From positions 868,001-932,000 of the forward strand of contig NZ_VIKR01000002.1 of assembly GCF_007004765.1 (NCBI RefSeq): 64,000 nucleotides of DNA. Reading direction: 5' to 3'. Made by a program: the position numbers and the translations under genes. Source of the stretch: Aliikangiella marina. Its GTDB lineage: Bacteria; Pseudomonadota; Gammaproteobacteria; Enterobacterales; Kangiellaceae. Below the pieces are notes generated by a model. It was not told the DNA's origin. It ran no database searches and was given only the letters and a program-made list of their open reading frames with translations. Shown in pieces: positions 1-9,885 of the stretch; within the stretch, counting starts at the first letter, position 1; each line of letters starts with the position of its first letter.

Positions 1-1355
1 GTATTGCAGAGGTGCTGATTAACCAAGGTTATTCAGTAACCGGTTCTGATCCGAGCGACAATCAAGTGACTAGAAGACTCGAAACTCTGGGCGCAGAAGT
101 GTTTCATCAGCACACCGCAAATAACGTCTTGGGTGCTGATGTGGTAGTGGTGAGCACGGCGATCCCGCCTGATAATCCAGAAATGGAAGCGGCGCGTTCG
201 CGGAGAATTCCGATCGTTCCTCGCGCAGAAATGCTCGCAGAATTAATGCGATTTAGACATGGTGTCGCGGTAGCTGGTACACACGGAAAGACAACGACGA
301 CGAGTCTATTAGCAACGCTTTATGGAGACGCAGGACTCGATCCAACTTTTGTGATCGGTGGTTTACTTAATCGCTTGGGGGCGAATGCTCGATTGGGAAG
401 AAGTCGATATTTTATCGCTGAAGCAGACGAAAGCGACGCATCGTTTTTACATTTGCAACCGATGGTCTCGGTAGTCACAAATATCGATATGGATCATATG
501 GATACCTATGATGGCGATTTCGAAAAAGTAAAACATACTTTTATCGAATTTCTACATAACCTTCCGTTTTACGGACTTGCTGTTTTATGTGGCGACGATG
601 AAGGAGTTCAACAAATTATTCCAAAGTTGATGCGGCCCTATGTGACTTATGGGTTTAACGATGGCGTTGATTATCAAGCGGTTGATTTTAGACAAGATGG
701 CGGACACTCTTTTTATAAAATCAAGCGCAAAGGCAAACCGGGCTTAGTCGAGATTCAACTCAATATGCCAGGCAGACATAACGTTTTAAATTCATTGGCG
801 GCTTTTACCGTAGCCAATGAAGATGGCGTAAGAGCGCCTGCGTTAATGGAGTCTCTGAAAAACTTTGGTGGTATTGGGCGGCGTTTCCAATTTTGCGGTG
901 AGTTTGAGACGAAAGCTGGAAAGTTACAGCTGGTTGACGATTACGGACATCATCCAACTGAAGTCGCCGCAACCATTGCTGCGGTTCGAGACGGTTGGAA
1001 AGATAAACGTTTGGTGATGGTGTTTCAGCCACACCGATATACGAGAACGCGAGATTTGTTTGAAGACTTTGCATCGGTTTTATCGAAAGTTGATGTGTTG
1101 ATCATGTTGGAAGTATACGCAGCTGGCGAAGCACCCATAGCCGGTGCTGATGGGCGGAGTTTGTGTCGTTCAATTCGTCAACGAGGAAAACTTGATCCGA
1201 TATTTATTGAAGATCAGTCTGAGTTAAATGCAACCTTAGCAGCAGTGGTTAAGGATGATGATTTGATCGTTACTCAGGGGGCGGGCAATGTTGGCGGAAT
1301 AGCTAAGTCATGGTCCCAAGAAAGCCTCAGTTTTATCGACAAGTTTAAAAGCTAG
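1..1355 (+). CDS. murC: UDP-N-acetylmuramate--L-alanine ligase (5' end outside window)
   Basis: Cytoplasmic Mur ligase that adds L-alanine to UDP-MurNAc in peptidoglycan precursor synthesis. The reading frame is open from base 3 (I-A-E-V-L-I), so the true start lies upstream and the N-terminal glycine-rich loop is cut off. The ATP-binding motif GTHGKTTTT is near residue 90 of the visible part, followed by the central-domain motif EADESDASF and the C-terminal [10 protein letters not shown]. About 450 residues are present, close to the family length less the missing start. It is the first visible gene of a dcw cluster and lies 34 bp before ddl. Confidence 0.97.
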   Translation, partial: IAEVLINQGYSVTGSDPSDNQVTRRLETLGAEVFHQHTANNVLGADVVVVSTAIPPDNPEMEAARSRRIPIVPRAEMLAELMRFRHGVAVAGTHGKTTTTSLLATLYGDAGLDPTFVIGGLLNRLGANARLGRSRYFIAEADESDASFLHLQPMVSVVTNIDMDHMDTYDGDFEKVKHTFIEFLHNLPFYGLAVLCGDDEGVQQIIPKLMRPYVTYGFNDGVDYQAVDFRQDGGHSFYKIKRKGKPGLVEIQLNMPGRHNVLNSLAAFTVANEDGVRAPALMESLKNFGGIGRRFQFCGEFETKAGKLQLVDDYGHHPTEVAATIAAVRDGWKDKRLVMVFQPHRYTRTRDLFEDFASVLSKVDVLIMLEVYAAGEAPIAGADGRSLCRSIRQRGKLDPIFIEDQSELNATLAAVVKDDDLIVTQGAGNVGGIAKSWSQESLSFIDKFKS

Positions 1356-1389
1356 TAAGCCCAGGATTTTTTAGGAAATAAGTATTTAA

Positions 1390-2355
1390 ATGAGTTTAAG
1401 CCACTTGAAATCGAATAGAGCACCTGAAGATTACGGCAAAGTAGCTGTGTTATACGGTGGTGAATCGGCAGAGCGAGAAGTCTCATTAAATTCTGGCGAA
1501 GCGGTCTATCAAGGCTTAATAAAGTCTGGAATAGATGCGATAAAAATTGACCCCAGCGACAACTTTTATCAGCAATTAATAAGCAACAAGATTGACCGAG
1601 TGTTTAATGTGCTACACGGACGTGGCGGAGAAGATGGTGTTGTTCAAGGTTTTTTAGAAACGTTGAAGATTCCTTACACCGGGTCAAATGTCGTCGGCGC
1701 CGCTATTTCTATGAACAAGTTGTTGAGCAAACAGGTGTGGCGACAACTGGGAATTTCAACGGCACATTTTGAAGCTGTCGAAAAGCAAGATAGTTTTGGC
1801 GTGAGTGAAGCGAGAAGGCTGTTGGCAAAACTGGGGCCTAATTTATTTGTTAAGCCAGTAAAGGAGGGGTCGAGTGTAGGAATGTCAAAAGTCTCCACCC
1901 CGGAGGAGCTAGTGGATGCGGTGACGCTTGCCCATCAATATGACTCAGAGGCGCTAGTCGAGAGTTTTATTGCGGGTAAAGAATATACCGTTTCGCTCGT
2001 TAAAGGTGTGGCACTACCGAGTATTAGCATGCAAACACCGCGAGAGTTTTATGATTATGAGGCTAAATATCAGTCAAACGAAACTGAGTATTTTTGTCCA
2101 AGCGGACTGTCATGGGAAGAAGAAAAAAGGATTGGCGAAATCGCCTTACGAGCATTCACTAGTTTGGGATGTTCAGGTTGGGGAAGGATTGATTTTATTC
2201 GTGACGGTAGAGATGGTGAATTCTTAATCTTAGAAGCGAATACCGTACCCGGAATGACCACGAGCTCGTTAGTTCCCAAAGCGGCTAATGCACTGAATAT
2301 CAGTTTTGAAGAGTTAGTTTTATCGATTTTAGATACCAGTTTTGATTCTAAGTGA
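1390..2355 (+). CDS. ddl: D-alanine--D-alanine ligase
   Basis: ATP-grasp ligase that joins two D-alanines for the UDP-MurNAc pentapeptide. It shows the N-terminal motif AVLYGGESAEREVSLNSG, the conserved HGRGGEDG loop near residue 76, the ATP-grasp core VKPVKEGSSVGMS and the metal-binding end LEANTVPGMT. The 321 residues fit the DdlB type found in dcw clusters. It sits between murC and ftsQ, as in Escherichia coli, with no murB copy between. Probably cotranscribed with its neighbours. Confidence 0.97.
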   Translation: MSLSHLKSNRAPEDYGKVAVLYGGESAEREVSLNSGEAVYQGLIKSGIDAIKIDPSDNFYQQLISNKIDRVFNVLHGRGGEDGVVQGFLETLKIPYTGSNVVGAAISMNKLLSKQVWRQLGISTAHFEAVEKQDSFGVSEARRLLAKLGPNLFVKPVKEGSSVGMSKVSTPEELVDAVTLAHQYDSEALVESFIAGKEYTVSLVKGVALPSISMQTPREFYDYEAKYQSNETEYFCPSGLSWEEEKRIGEIALRAFTSLGCSGWGRIDFIRDGRDGEFLILEANTVPGMTTSSLVPKAANALNISFEELVLSILDTSFDSK

Positions 2356-2376
2356 TAGAGAGAAAACGAGAAAGTA

Positions 2377-3171
2377 ATGACAAAAAAAATGGCTGTCAGA
2401 AAAAATAAACCAAAGCAGAAGCGCTTTGAGTTTAAAGCGCCGCGATTGAGTAAGGCAATTGCGCGTGCGACTGCCGTGTTGACTGTGTTACTTGGCTTAG
2501 GCTTTGCCGTTTATCAAGGCACCCAAGCGTACCATGATATTTGGCCGGTTAAACAAGTGATGGTTGAGAATGACCTTCGCTATGTCAAAGAGAGTGACTT
2601 AGCCAAATTTGTTATGTCACAAGACGTAAAAGGAATGCTCGCGATTGATATCAAGCAACTGCAATCTAAAGCGGTTGAGATTGATTGGGTAAAAGGTGTT
2701 GAAGTCAGAAAAGTATGGCCAGATCAACTGTTGTTTTCTGTATCCGAGCTACAGCCTGTCGCAGTTGTCGATGGGGGCATATTGACTCGCGAGGGCACCA
2801 AGATAGCAAAGGACGATAGAGAGTGGTTGTTTAGTAGCTTACCCAATCTCTCTATCGCTTCTACCGATAAAGTCACTAATCAAGACTATTTAAAAGTTTG
2901 GCAAGAATTTAAACAAATTAAACGGCAACTTGAGTTGTTAGCATTAAATTTAGACGCTCTAAAAGTCGATGAAGTGAAAAACTGGCATCTCAGTTTTGAC
3001 AATGGTTTGCAAATGAATTTAGGGCGTAAAGATAGGGCCGAGCGGATTGCTAGATTAGTTAAAGTTTATGCTTCTATCAAAGAAGTGAAGCGAATCAAAA
3101 ATATTGATCTTCGTTACCACAACGGAATATCCGTTGAATGGTTAGCTGCTGACGAAGCATTGAATAGTTAA
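2377..3171 (+). CDS. ftsQ: Cell division protein FtsQ
   Basis: Bitopic inner-membrane divisome protein linking FtsA/FtsZ-side proteins to the FtsB-FtsL complex. A basic cytoplasmic N-terminus (KKMAVRKNKPKQKR) precedes one membrane helix near residues 30-47, then a periplasmic POTRA-like domain (about 55-125) and the FtsQ beta domain, with WVKGVEVRKVWPDQLLFSVSE as the family signature. At 264 residues it is of normal length. It lies 21 bp after ddl and 30 bp before ftsA, consistent with one operon. Confidence 0.95.
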   Translation: MTKKMAVRKNKPKQKRFEFKAPRLSKAIARATAVLTVLLGLGFAVYQGTQAYHDIWPVKQVMVENDLRYVKESDLAKFVMSQDVKGMLAIDIKQLQSKAVEIDWVKGVEVRKVWPDQLLFSVSELQPVAVVDGGILTREGTKIAKDDREWLFSSLPNLSIASTDKVTNQDYLKVWQEFKQIKRQLELLALNLDALKVDEVKNWHLSFDNGLQMNLGRKDRAERIARLVKVYASIKEVKRIKNIDLRYHNGISVEWLAADEALNS

Positions 3172-3201
3172 AGAATTTTAGGGCAAAGAGAGCCGTAAAT
3201 T

Positions 3202-4434
3202 ATGTCTAAGATACAAGAAAAAAAATTAATTGTTGGTTTGGATATCGGTACTTCCAAAGTCGTTGCAATCGTGGGTGAAATTAGCCCCGAAGGTAAAACC
3301 GATATTATCGGAATTGGAAGCCATCCCTCTAACGGATTAAAAAAAGGTGTGGTGGTAAATATCGAATCGACTGTGCAATCAATTCAGCGTGCAGTGGAAG
3401 AAGCTGAGTTGATGGCTGGCTGTCAAATACACTCGGTATTTGCCGGTATCGCTGGTAGCCATATTCGCAGTTTAAACAGCCATGGCATCGTTGCAATTCG
3501 TGATAGCGAAGTTAATGCCGGAGATGTAGAACGAGTAATTGATGCAGCTCGAGCAGTCGCTATTCCGGCCGACCAACGGATACTCCACATTCTTCCGCAG
3601 GAATTTATTATTGACAATCAAGAAGGCGTTCGAGAGCCGATAGGAATGTCAGGCGTTCGACTCGAAGCAAAAGTTCACATGGTAACAGGGGCGGTCAGCG
3701 CAGCACAAAATATTGTCAAATGCATTCAGCGATGCGGCTTAGAAGTCGATGACATTATTTTAGAGCAGCTGGCATCTTCTTATTCTGTTTTAACAGAAGA
3801 TGAAAAAGAATTAGGCGTCTGTATTGTGGATATTGGTGGCGGCACCACAGATATTGCAGTGTTTACTGAAGGCGCTATTCGTCACACCGCGGTTATACCG
3901 ATTGCCGGCGATCAAGTGACCAATGATATTGCTGTTGCTTTGCGGACACCAACGCAACATGCCGAAGATATAAAGATTAAATATGCCTGCGCGCTTCGAC
4001 AACTGACGTCACTCGAAGACACAATTGAAGTGCCCGGTGTAGGCGACAGAAACTCGCGGAAAATGTCTCGCCAAACACTCGCCGAGGTTGTCGAGCCTCG
4101 CTATGAGGAGCTTTTTACATTAGTTCAAGCTGAACTGAGAAGGAGTGGTTTCGAAGAGATCATTCCCGCTGGAATTGTGTTGACCGGTGGTTCTTCAAAA
4201 ATGGAAGGACTGATTGATTTAGCGGAAGAAGTATTTCACATGCCGGTGCGCTTAGGTGTGCCGCAAGGTGTTCATGGATTGGTTGATGTGGTTCGGAATC
4301 CGATCCACGCAACCGGTGTGGGATTGCTGTTATATGGACAGCAGCAAAATGTTACACGCAACGTATTTGACGAGCAGGAAAATGGATTTGGTCGTCTAAT
4401 AAAGCGAATGAAGCAGTGGTTTAGTGGATTTTAA
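3202..4434 (+). CDS. ftsA: Cell division protein FtsA
   Basis: Actin-like ATPase that tethers FtsZ to the inner membrane. Visible are the phosphate-1 motif VGLDIGTSKVVAIVGE near the start, the adenosine/phosphate-2 motif VDIGGGTTDIAV near residue 211, and a glycine-rich GIVLTGGSSKMEGL near residue 320. The last residues (GRLIKRMKQWFSGF) form the amphipathic membrane-targeting helix. At 410 residues it is of family length. It lies between ftsQ and ftsZ in the standard order. Confidence 0.97.
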   Translation: MSKIQEKKLIVGLDIGTSKVVAIVGEISPEGKTDIIGIGSHPSNGLKKGVVVNIESTVQSIQRAVEEAELMAGCQIHSVFAGIAGSHIRSLNSHGIVAIRDSEVNAGDVERVIDAARAVAIPADQRILHILPQEFIIDNQEGVREPIGMSGVRLEAKVHMVTGAVSAAQNIVKCIQRCGLEVDDIILEQLASSYSVLTEDEKELGVCIVDIGGGTTDIAVFTEGAIRHTAVIPIAGDQVTNDIAVALRTPTQHAEDIKIKYACALRQLTSLEDTIEVPGVGDRNSRKMSRQTLAEVVEPRYEELFTLVQAELRRSGFEEIIPAGIVLTGGSSKMEGLIDLAEEVFHMPVRLGVPQGVHGLVDVVRNPIHATGVGLLLYGQQQNVTRNVFDEQENGFGRLIKRMKQWFSGF

Positions 4435-4511
4435 ATGGGACTTAACTGCGACATTTATAGTTTTTTATTTTTAGTTTTAATCGGAAGTAGCAAAAACGAA
4501 GGGGAAACAAC

Positions 4512-5654
4512 ATGCCTAATATGTTTGAATTAGTCGACAATTGTCGAGATAACGCGGTCATTAAGGTCGTCGGTGTTGGTGGTGGTGGCGGTAACGCCGT
4601 TGAGCATATGCTCAAAGCCAACGTGGATGGTGTCGAGTTTATTTGTGCCAATACTGACGCGCAGGCACTTAACCGTTCAATGGCAAAAACTACGATTCAG
4701 TTAGGAAGTGCGATCACTAAAGGATTGGGGGCAGGAGCCAATCCTGAGATCGGTCGCCAAGCTGCAATTGAAGACAGAGAGCGTATCGCGGAAATGATGA
4801 GCGATACCGACATGGTTTTTATTACCGCTGGAATGGGTGGTGGTACTGGAACTGGCGCTGCGCCAGTGATTGCTGAAGTGGCCAAAGAAATGGGAGTATT
4901 GACCGTTGCCGTGGTGACTAAACCGTTTTTCTTTGAGATGAAAAAGCGAATGCAAGTTGCTGAAGAAGGTATCGAGCAACTCCGCCAGCATGTCGATTCA
5001 TTGATTATTGTACCGAACGATAAGGTGCTTAATGTCATGAAGGGCAAAAAACTAACGGAAGCATTCAGAGCGGCAAATGATGTGCTTCATGGCGCTGTGC
5101 AAGGTATCGCCGAATTAATGACTTGTCCTGGTCTTATCAACGTGGATTTCGCCGACGTACGCACTGTTATGTCAGAAAAGGGTACCTCTATGATGGGGAA
5201 TGGCGTGGGCTCTGGTGAAGATCGTGCTAAACGAGCGGCTGAGCTCGCAGTTTCTAGCCCGCTTCTTGAAGATGTCGATTTAGCCGGCGCTAAAGGTATT
5301 CTGGTGAATATTACTTCTGGTGAAGATATGAGCATTGACGAATTCTCTGATGTTGGTAGCGTCGTTCAAGAATTTGCTGCTGATGATGCAACCGTTGTTA
5401 TCGGTACTGCGATTGATCCGGAACTGAATGATGAAATTCGTGTCACAGTAGTGGCGACAGGTATTGGCCAGCAGGCAGCACCAGCTCCACAAGTGAAAGT
5501 TGATAACACCAAAAAAGCGGATGGCAGTAACAATTATCCTGAATTAGATCGTCCAACTATTCTGCGCCAACAAGCAGCAACTCCAAAGCAAGCGGTTGGC
5601 AGCGATATGGATTATTTAGATATTCCGGCGTTTTTGCGTAAACAAGCCGATTAA
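4512..5654 (+). CDS. ftsZ: Cell division GTPase FtsZ
   Basis: Tubulin-like GTPase that forms the Z ring at mid-cell. The tubulin signature GMGGGTGTGAAPV is near residue 105 and the early GVGGGGGNAVEHM loop near residue 21. The extreme C-terminus DYLDIPAFLRKQAD is the conserved peptide that binds FtsA and ZipA. At 380 residues it is normal. A purine-rich GAAGGGGAAAC run just before the ATG supplies the ribosome binding site. The next gene is 390 bp away and has its own upstream region. Confidence 0.98.
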   Translation: MPNMFELVDNCRDNAVIKVVGVGGGGGNAVEHMLKANVDGVEFICANTDAQALNRSMAKTTIQLGSAITKGLGAGANPEIGRQAAIEDRERIAEMMSDTDMVFITAGMGGGTGTGAAPVIAEVAKEMGVLTVAVVTKPFFFEMKKRMQVAEEGIEQLRQHVDSLIIVPNDKVLNVMKGKKLTEAFRAANDVLHGAVQGIAELMTCPGLINVDFADVRTVMSEKGTSMMGNGVGSGEDRAKRAAELAVSSPLLEDVDLAGAKGILVNITSGEDMSIDEFSDVGSVVQEFAADDATVVIGTAIDPELNDEIRVTVVATGIGQQAAPAPQVKVDNTKKADGSNNYPELDRPTILRQQAATPKQAVGSDMDYLDIPAFLRKQAD

Positions 5655-6044
5655 TCTGGCTTAAAATTACCAGCAAAGACTGGATACCAACAGGATGGTT
5701 GATTGAAAGGTCAACTCTTGAGAGTTTGTCAGTATCGGTGGTCTCCCTTCACCGCCGGTATTGCTTTTGCTGGATAATTTTCTGCGACTCGGATGAGAAG
5801 TAACTCGAATCGCGATGTTTTTGAAGATATATCAAATATAAGTGACGACTGGATTACATTTTTGCGTAAAATTAGCCAAATCTGGGAGTTACGATTATTA
5901 AATAAGCGGTTTTTCGTGTCATAGCGACGAACTTTATGATAACATTCGGCAAATTTTGGAATAACTCATCCGATGAGTTCAAAATTTGTTCTCAATGTAG
6001 AACGCGGCAAGAACATTAGTAATTAATTGGAGATACTCTCAATT
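5655..6044 (+). other. Gene-free ftsZ-lpxC spacer
   Basis: About 390 bp with no supportable gene. It holds a hairpin shortly after ftsZ (entered separately) and, nearer lpxC, AT-rich DNA with a -10-like TATGAT at 5935-5940. No convincing -35 lies at the right distance, so the lpxC promoter is only inferred to be here. Confidence 0.5.
5733..5760 (+). terminator. Hairpin after ftsZ, probable terminator
   Basis: A 10-bp stem (5733-5742 with 5751-5760, including two G-U pairs) closes an 8-base loop and is followed by TTGCTTTTGC. The U-tract is interrupted, so it may be a weak intrinsic terminator. Confidence 0.5.
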
Positions 6045-6959
6045 ATGATTAAACAGCGTACCCTGAAGACCGCAATTCGTGCGACAGGTGTGGGTCTCCA
6101 TACGGGTGATAAGGTTTATCTGACACTGCGTCCAGCGCCAGTCGATTCAGGTATTATCTTTCGCCGCGTAGACTTAGATCCAGTTGTCGAGATTTGTGCG
6201 GCGCCAGAAAACGTGGGCGATACCACGCTTTCTACGTGTTTGATCAAGGATGACGTTAGAATTTCAACTGTTGAGCACTTGCTAGCCGCGATGGCGGGCT
6301 TGGGCATCGACAATGCATATATTGATGTTTCTGCACCTGAAGTTCCGATTATGGACGGCAGTGCAGGACCTTTCGTATTTTTAATCCAATCTGCGGGTGT
6401 CGAAGAGCAAAATAAAGCAAAACGATTTATCCGGATTAAAAAGCGCGTCGAAGTTTCTGAGGGTGACAAAAAGGCGATTTTTGAGCCGTTTGATGGTTTC
6501 AAAGTGTCTTTTGGTATCGATTTCGATCACCCTGTATTCACCAGTAGCTCAAAATTTTCTGAAATCGACTTCTCCGCAACCTCGTTTGTGAAAGAAGTTA
6601 GTCGTGCCCGAACATTCGGTTTTATGAATGATATCGAGCACTTACGTTCGAAAAACCTTGTCCAAGGTGGCAGCATGGATAATGCGATCGTTCTTGATGA
6701 GTATCGAGTACTCAATGAAGATGGTCTGCGTTACGACGATGAATTCGTCAAGCACAAAATTCTTGATGCCATTGGTGATTTGTATCTTCTCGGTAATAGC
6801 CTTGTCGGCGCATTTACTGGAATCAAGTCCGGTCACTCTTTGAATAATATGCTCTTAAGAGCATTGGTCGCGGATGCTGATGCATGGGAAGTAGTGACTT
6901 TTGAGGATGCAAGCGCAGCCCCAATTTCATATATTATGAAACCTGGCTTAGCGATATAA
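6045..6959 (+). CDS. lpxC: UDP-3-O-acyl-N-acetylglucosamine deacetylase
   Basis: Zinc-dependent deacetylase that commits UDP-acyl-GlcNAc to lipid A synthesis. The zinc ligands are seen in the motif [12 protein letters not shown] and in the later [14 protein letters not shown] and SGHSLNN segments. The start is the ATG giving [21 protein letters not shown], which matches the family N-terminus and follows a TTGGAGA ribosome binding site; an in-frame TTG six codons upstream is not needed. At 304 residues it is of normal length. A strong terminator follows directly. Confidence 0.97.
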   Translation: MIKQRTLKTAIRATGVGLHTGDKVYLTLRPAPVDSGIIFRRVDLDPVVEICAAPENVGDTTLSTCLIKDDVRISTVEHLLAAMAGLGIDNAYIDVSAPEVPIMDGSAGPFVFLIQSAGVEEQNKAKRFIRIKKRVEVSEGDKKAIFEPFDGFKVSFGIDFDHPVFTSSSKFSEIDFSATSFVKEVSRARTFGFMNDIEHLRSKNLVQGGSMDNAIVLDEYRVLNEDGLRYDDEFVKHKILDAIGDLYLLGNSLVGAFTGIKSGHSLNNMLLRALVADADAWEVVTFEDASAAPISYIMKPGLAI

Positions 6960-6973
6960 TCCAAAAATCTATG

Positions 6974-7001
6974 AAAAAACCGGGAAAGTCCCGGTTTTTT
7001 T
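6974..7001 (+). terminator. Intrinsic terminator after lpxC
   Basis: AAAAAACCGGGA, a 3-base loop and the exact complement ending in TTTTTT. The symmetric A- and T-tracts mean it could also stop transcription of the convergent gene on the other side. Confidence 0.9.
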
Positions 7002-7104
7002 AGTTTTGGTTTCTGAGATATTTTTAAGAAATTGTGAAGTTGGACAAGATTTCTAGAAAAATCAGCAATTTATCCTACACTTATCAAGTAAATTCGCTAA
7101 AGGA

Positions 7105-7410
7105 TTATCTTGGTTGGACGATAACTTCAATGTTAGATAGACCAAAGTAGCCATTTTCACGAAAATAGCTCAGTAAATCAGGAAGTTGGAACCTGATTTT
7201 ATTTGACCAAGCCGGACTGTCGACGGCAATTACTAGGACGTTTTTACGCAAATTTATTACCCGGCAATGCTTTGCAAGTGTTGCATTAAGTTTGCCATGT
7301 AAGGTATTGTTTAACGTCTGAATTTTGGACAGTTTGTCTAACAGGGCTTTGATTTCGCCACCTGGTTCGGAAATCAAGTTATTAACATTGTGGGTAGAAG
7401 GACGACTCAT
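7105..7410 (-). CDS. DciA-like (DUF721) protein
   Basis: A 101-residue protein of the DUF721 family, which includes DciA, a loader or partner of the replicative helicase DnaB in bacteria lacking DnaC. Supporting features are the N-terminal helix around LISEPGGEIKALLDKLSKIQ and the compact KH-like core with NLRKNVLVIAVDSPAWSNKIRF and the final IEVIVQPR. Its place beside lpxC and an M23 peptidase is the usual one in Pseudomonas and Vibrio relatives. The helicase role is family knowledge, not visible here. Confidence 0.8.
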   Translation of the reverse strand: MSRPSTHNVNNLISEPGGEIKALLDKLSKIQTLNNTLHGKLNATLAKHCRVINLRKNVLVIAVDSPAWSNKIRFQLPDLLSYFRENGYFGLSNIEVIVQPR

Positions 7411-7563
7411 AGTTATAAATTCAATTAGAAATCAGCGGATTGAGCCGATAAAATGGCGCGTTTTCCTGAGATGATTGATTAATTAATGGATTGTAAGAGG
7501 TCGGTAGCCTCTTTGACAATAATTATTAAAAAACAATTCGAAATTAAAGAGATAGAGTAGTCC

Positions 7564-8499
7564 ATGAGTATTACAATTTTACAGCGCTCGCCGCAAGGCA
7601 TGCGGTCAGTGAAGCTAAAAAATCGCTACTTGTACACTATTGTGAGCCTCCTAGTGCTATGTCCATTAGTCGCTGGAGTGAGCGGTTACTACATTGCTAT
7701 GAAGCAGTCTGACGCGGCTTACGTCGAGCAAGTAACAATAGACAACTGGAAAAATGAACTCGCCGAGCAATGGCAAGAGTTAGAACAAGCCAAACAATCT
7801 TCGCAACAGCAACTTAATGCTTTAACCGCCAAAATGGGCATGATGCAGGCTCATATTCGTCGCTTAGATGCTGCGGGTGAAAGAATCGTTAGCGTTGCCG
7901 GCCTCGATGCCAAAGAATTCAACTTCGGCGAAGCGCCAGCAATTGGTGGTCCAGAACGTCCTGCTGCGGAGAGCGATATCGATATCAGCAACTTACTGAG
8001 TTCGCTCAATGAAATCGATTACCAACTCGATTCTAGAGAACAGCAATTAACTGTTCTTGAATCTCTTTTGATGGACAAGCACATGGGGGTTGAGCGGTAT
8101 ATTTCAGGTCGACCAATTCGCAAGGGGTGGATGTCTTCTTACTACGGTGAAAGAAACGACCCATTCACCGGCAAACCTGCATGGCATGCAGGTGTTGATT
8201 TTGCTGGCAAAGAGGGTGACAAAGTGTTTTCTACTGCTGCTGGCGTGGTGACTTGGGTCGGCGATCGATTCGGTTACGGTTTATTGGTTGAAGTTAACCA
8301 TGGTGATGGATTAGTCACTCGCTACGGACACAACAAGGAAATTTTAGTCAAAAAAGGCGACGTGGTAGAGAAAGGCCAAGCAATTTCACTGATGGGCAAC
8401 ACAGGCCGCTCAACAGGCGCTCATGTTCATTACGAAGTGTTGAAAAACGGCCGCACGGTTAACCCGCTTCCCTTTATTAATCGGCGGAGTAAAGGCTAG
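7564..8499 (+). CDS. M23 family metallopeptidase (LytM domain)
   Basis: Probable periplasmic or membrane-anchored peptidoglycan peptidase or LytM regulator. A membrane helix near residues 24-45 is followed by a coiled coil (about 60-110, rich in Q, E and L). The LytM domain from about residue 190 carries WHAGVDFAG with the zinc His/Asp pair, and HVHYEVL with the HxH pair, so the zinc site looks intact. At 311 residues it matches the peptidase found between lpxC and secA in related genomes. Here secA does not follow, which marks a synteny break. Confidence 0.88.
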   Translation: MSITILQRSPQGMRSVKLKNRYLYTIVSLLVLCPLVAGVSGYYIAMKQSDAAYVEQVTIDNWKNELAEQWQELEQAKQSSQQQLNALTAKMGMMQAHIRRLDAAGERIVSVAGLDAKEFNFGEAPAIGGPERPAAESDIDISNLLSSLNEIDYQLDSREQQLTVLESLLMDKHMGVERYISGRPIRKGWMSSYYGERNDPFTGKPAWHAGVDFAGKEGDKVFSTAAGVVTWVGDRFGYGLLVEVNHGDGLVTRYGHNKEILVKKGDVVEKGQAISLMGNTGRSTGAHVHYEVLKNGRTVNPLPFINRRSKG

Positions 8500-8530
8500 T
8501 CAGACCATAACCGTCAAATTCGTTACAAGG

Positions 8531-8558
8531 AAAGCCCGGCAGAAGCCGGGCTTTTTGT
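8531..8558 (+). terminator. Intrinsic terminator after M23 peptidase gene
   Basis: AAAGCCCGGC, a short loop, GCCGGGCTTT and a T-run. It is a strong stem with a U-tract. Confidence 0.9.
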
Positions 8559-8750
8559 TTTTAGGTGGTCAATCACACGACTGCTGGTAAAGTTTTTACA
8601 CATCATTTGGTCGATTTGACCTAAATTCTCAGAATATCAAGGCCATTTGCCTGGTATATATTTTGCTAACTTTGATTGGTTACTTTTATTGAAATATAAA
8701 TTGTGAGCGAAAAAACACGGGTGGAGTGTTTAAGTTTAGGGAGCAAAAAA

Positions 8751-9857
8751 ATGAAATTACGCTACAAAATTTTGAATAGTGTTATGGGGGTAATAGTACT
8801 CGCTACGGTCGGTTTGGTGGTAACACTCAGTTATACAACCGATTGTGAGGCAATAAAAAAGGTTACTCAACAAGATGATGGAATGCGAGCAATTGCTCAC
8901 TACTGTTATGGTGCAGCTGACCAATTGAAGTTAGAAAAAGTCGCTAAACCAAGCCCAAGTGACAAGCAAGTGCTGGTTAAAGTGCACCGAGCGGCTGTTA
9001 ACCCGCTCGATTATCATATGATGCGCGGAGCGCCATATTTTATCCGCTTAGGCCGCGGAATAGGGCACCCCGAACGAAACGTTATGGGCGCTGATTACGC
9101 AGGAGTCGTAGAAGCTGTCGGCAGTAATGTGAGCCGATTTAAACCGGGTGATAGAGTCTTCGGCGGTTCCCGAGGTGCATACGCGGACTATATTATGGTG
9201 GCGGAAGACAGTGCGATTGCGTTGATTCCTGAAAACGTTTCTTTTGAACAGGCATCCGCAGTCGGGGTTGCTGCTTCGACTGCTCTCCAGGCGCTTCGCG
9301 ATCACGGTCAATTAACAAGAGGTCAAAGTGTTCTTATCAATGGTGCATCTGGTGGTGTTGGAACATATGCTGTCCAGATTGCTAAATCAATGGGTGCTGA
9401 AGTCGCGGGTGTTTGCAGCACTCGAAATGTAGAGCGTGTCGTTGCTATTGGCGCAGACAGAGTATTTGATTATAAAAAAGAGAGCTACATCGATAGTGGT
9501 GAAAAGTATGATTTAATTGTTGATATGGTGAGCAATCATTCAATCAGTGACAATCGTAAAGTGTTAAAGCCGGGTGGTCGTTACGTTATGGTTGGCGGTT
9601 CAAAAGGTAATTGGCTCGGTCCGCTGGCCCAACCTATCAGTGCCATGATCCAAAACTCATTTGTGGATGAAGAGTTAATATTTTTTGTGGCCAGTTTGAC
9701 GCAAGCTGATACCCAAGTATTGGCTGACATGATGGCTCAGGGCTCAGTCACCTCTGTGATCGATCGCGTTTACGAACTTGAACAAGTCGCCGAAGCGATC
9801 AGTTACTCGGAATCAAGGCGTGCACGCGGTAAAATTATTATCAGAGTATCTGATTAA
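8751..9857 (+). CDS. Membrane-anchored zinc-type alcohol dehydrogenase-like (MDR) protein
   Basis: A medium-chain dehydrogenase/reductase, probably an NAD(P)H-dependent quinone or enone reductase. The chosen ATG follows AGGGAG at good spacing; an in-frame GTG 16 codons upstream is less likely. Residues 1-35 form a membrane helix or uncleaved signal (VMGVIVLATVGLVVTL), unusual for this cytoplasmic family. The GroES-like fold holds VNPLDYHMMRGAPYF and GADYAGVVEAVGSNV, and the Rossmann fold has GASGGVGTYAVQIAKSMGAE. The structural four-cysteine zinc loop is not seen, so it is probably zinc-free. Its substrate cannot be told. It stands alone between a terminator and a convergent gene. Confidence 0.8.
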   Translation: MKLRYKILNSVMGVIVLATVGLVVTLSYTTDCEAIKKVTQQDDGMRAIAHYCYGAADQLKLEKVAKPSPSDKQVLVKVHRAAVNPLDYHMMRGAPYFIRLGRGIGHPERNVMGADYAGVVEAVGSNVSRFKPGDRVFGGSRGAYADYIMVAEDSAIALIPENVSFEQASAVGVAASTALQALRDHGQLTRGQSVLINGASGGVGTYAVQIAKSMGAEVAGVCSTRNVERVVAIGADRVFDYKKESYIDSGEKYDLIVDMVSNHSISDNRKVLKPGGRYVMVGGSKGNWLGPLAQPISAMIQNSFVDEELIFFVASLTQADTQVLADMMAQGSVTSVIDRVYELEQVAEAISYSESRRARGKIIIRVSD

Positions 9858-9885
9858 TGCCGATCTAGTTACGCCCAGTGAAACG

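Noticed and set aside
7444-7451. GCCGATAA on the + strand before the M23 peptidase gene
   Set aside because: No TAAA 15 bases upstream, and the gene is not flagellar; a chance -10 match.
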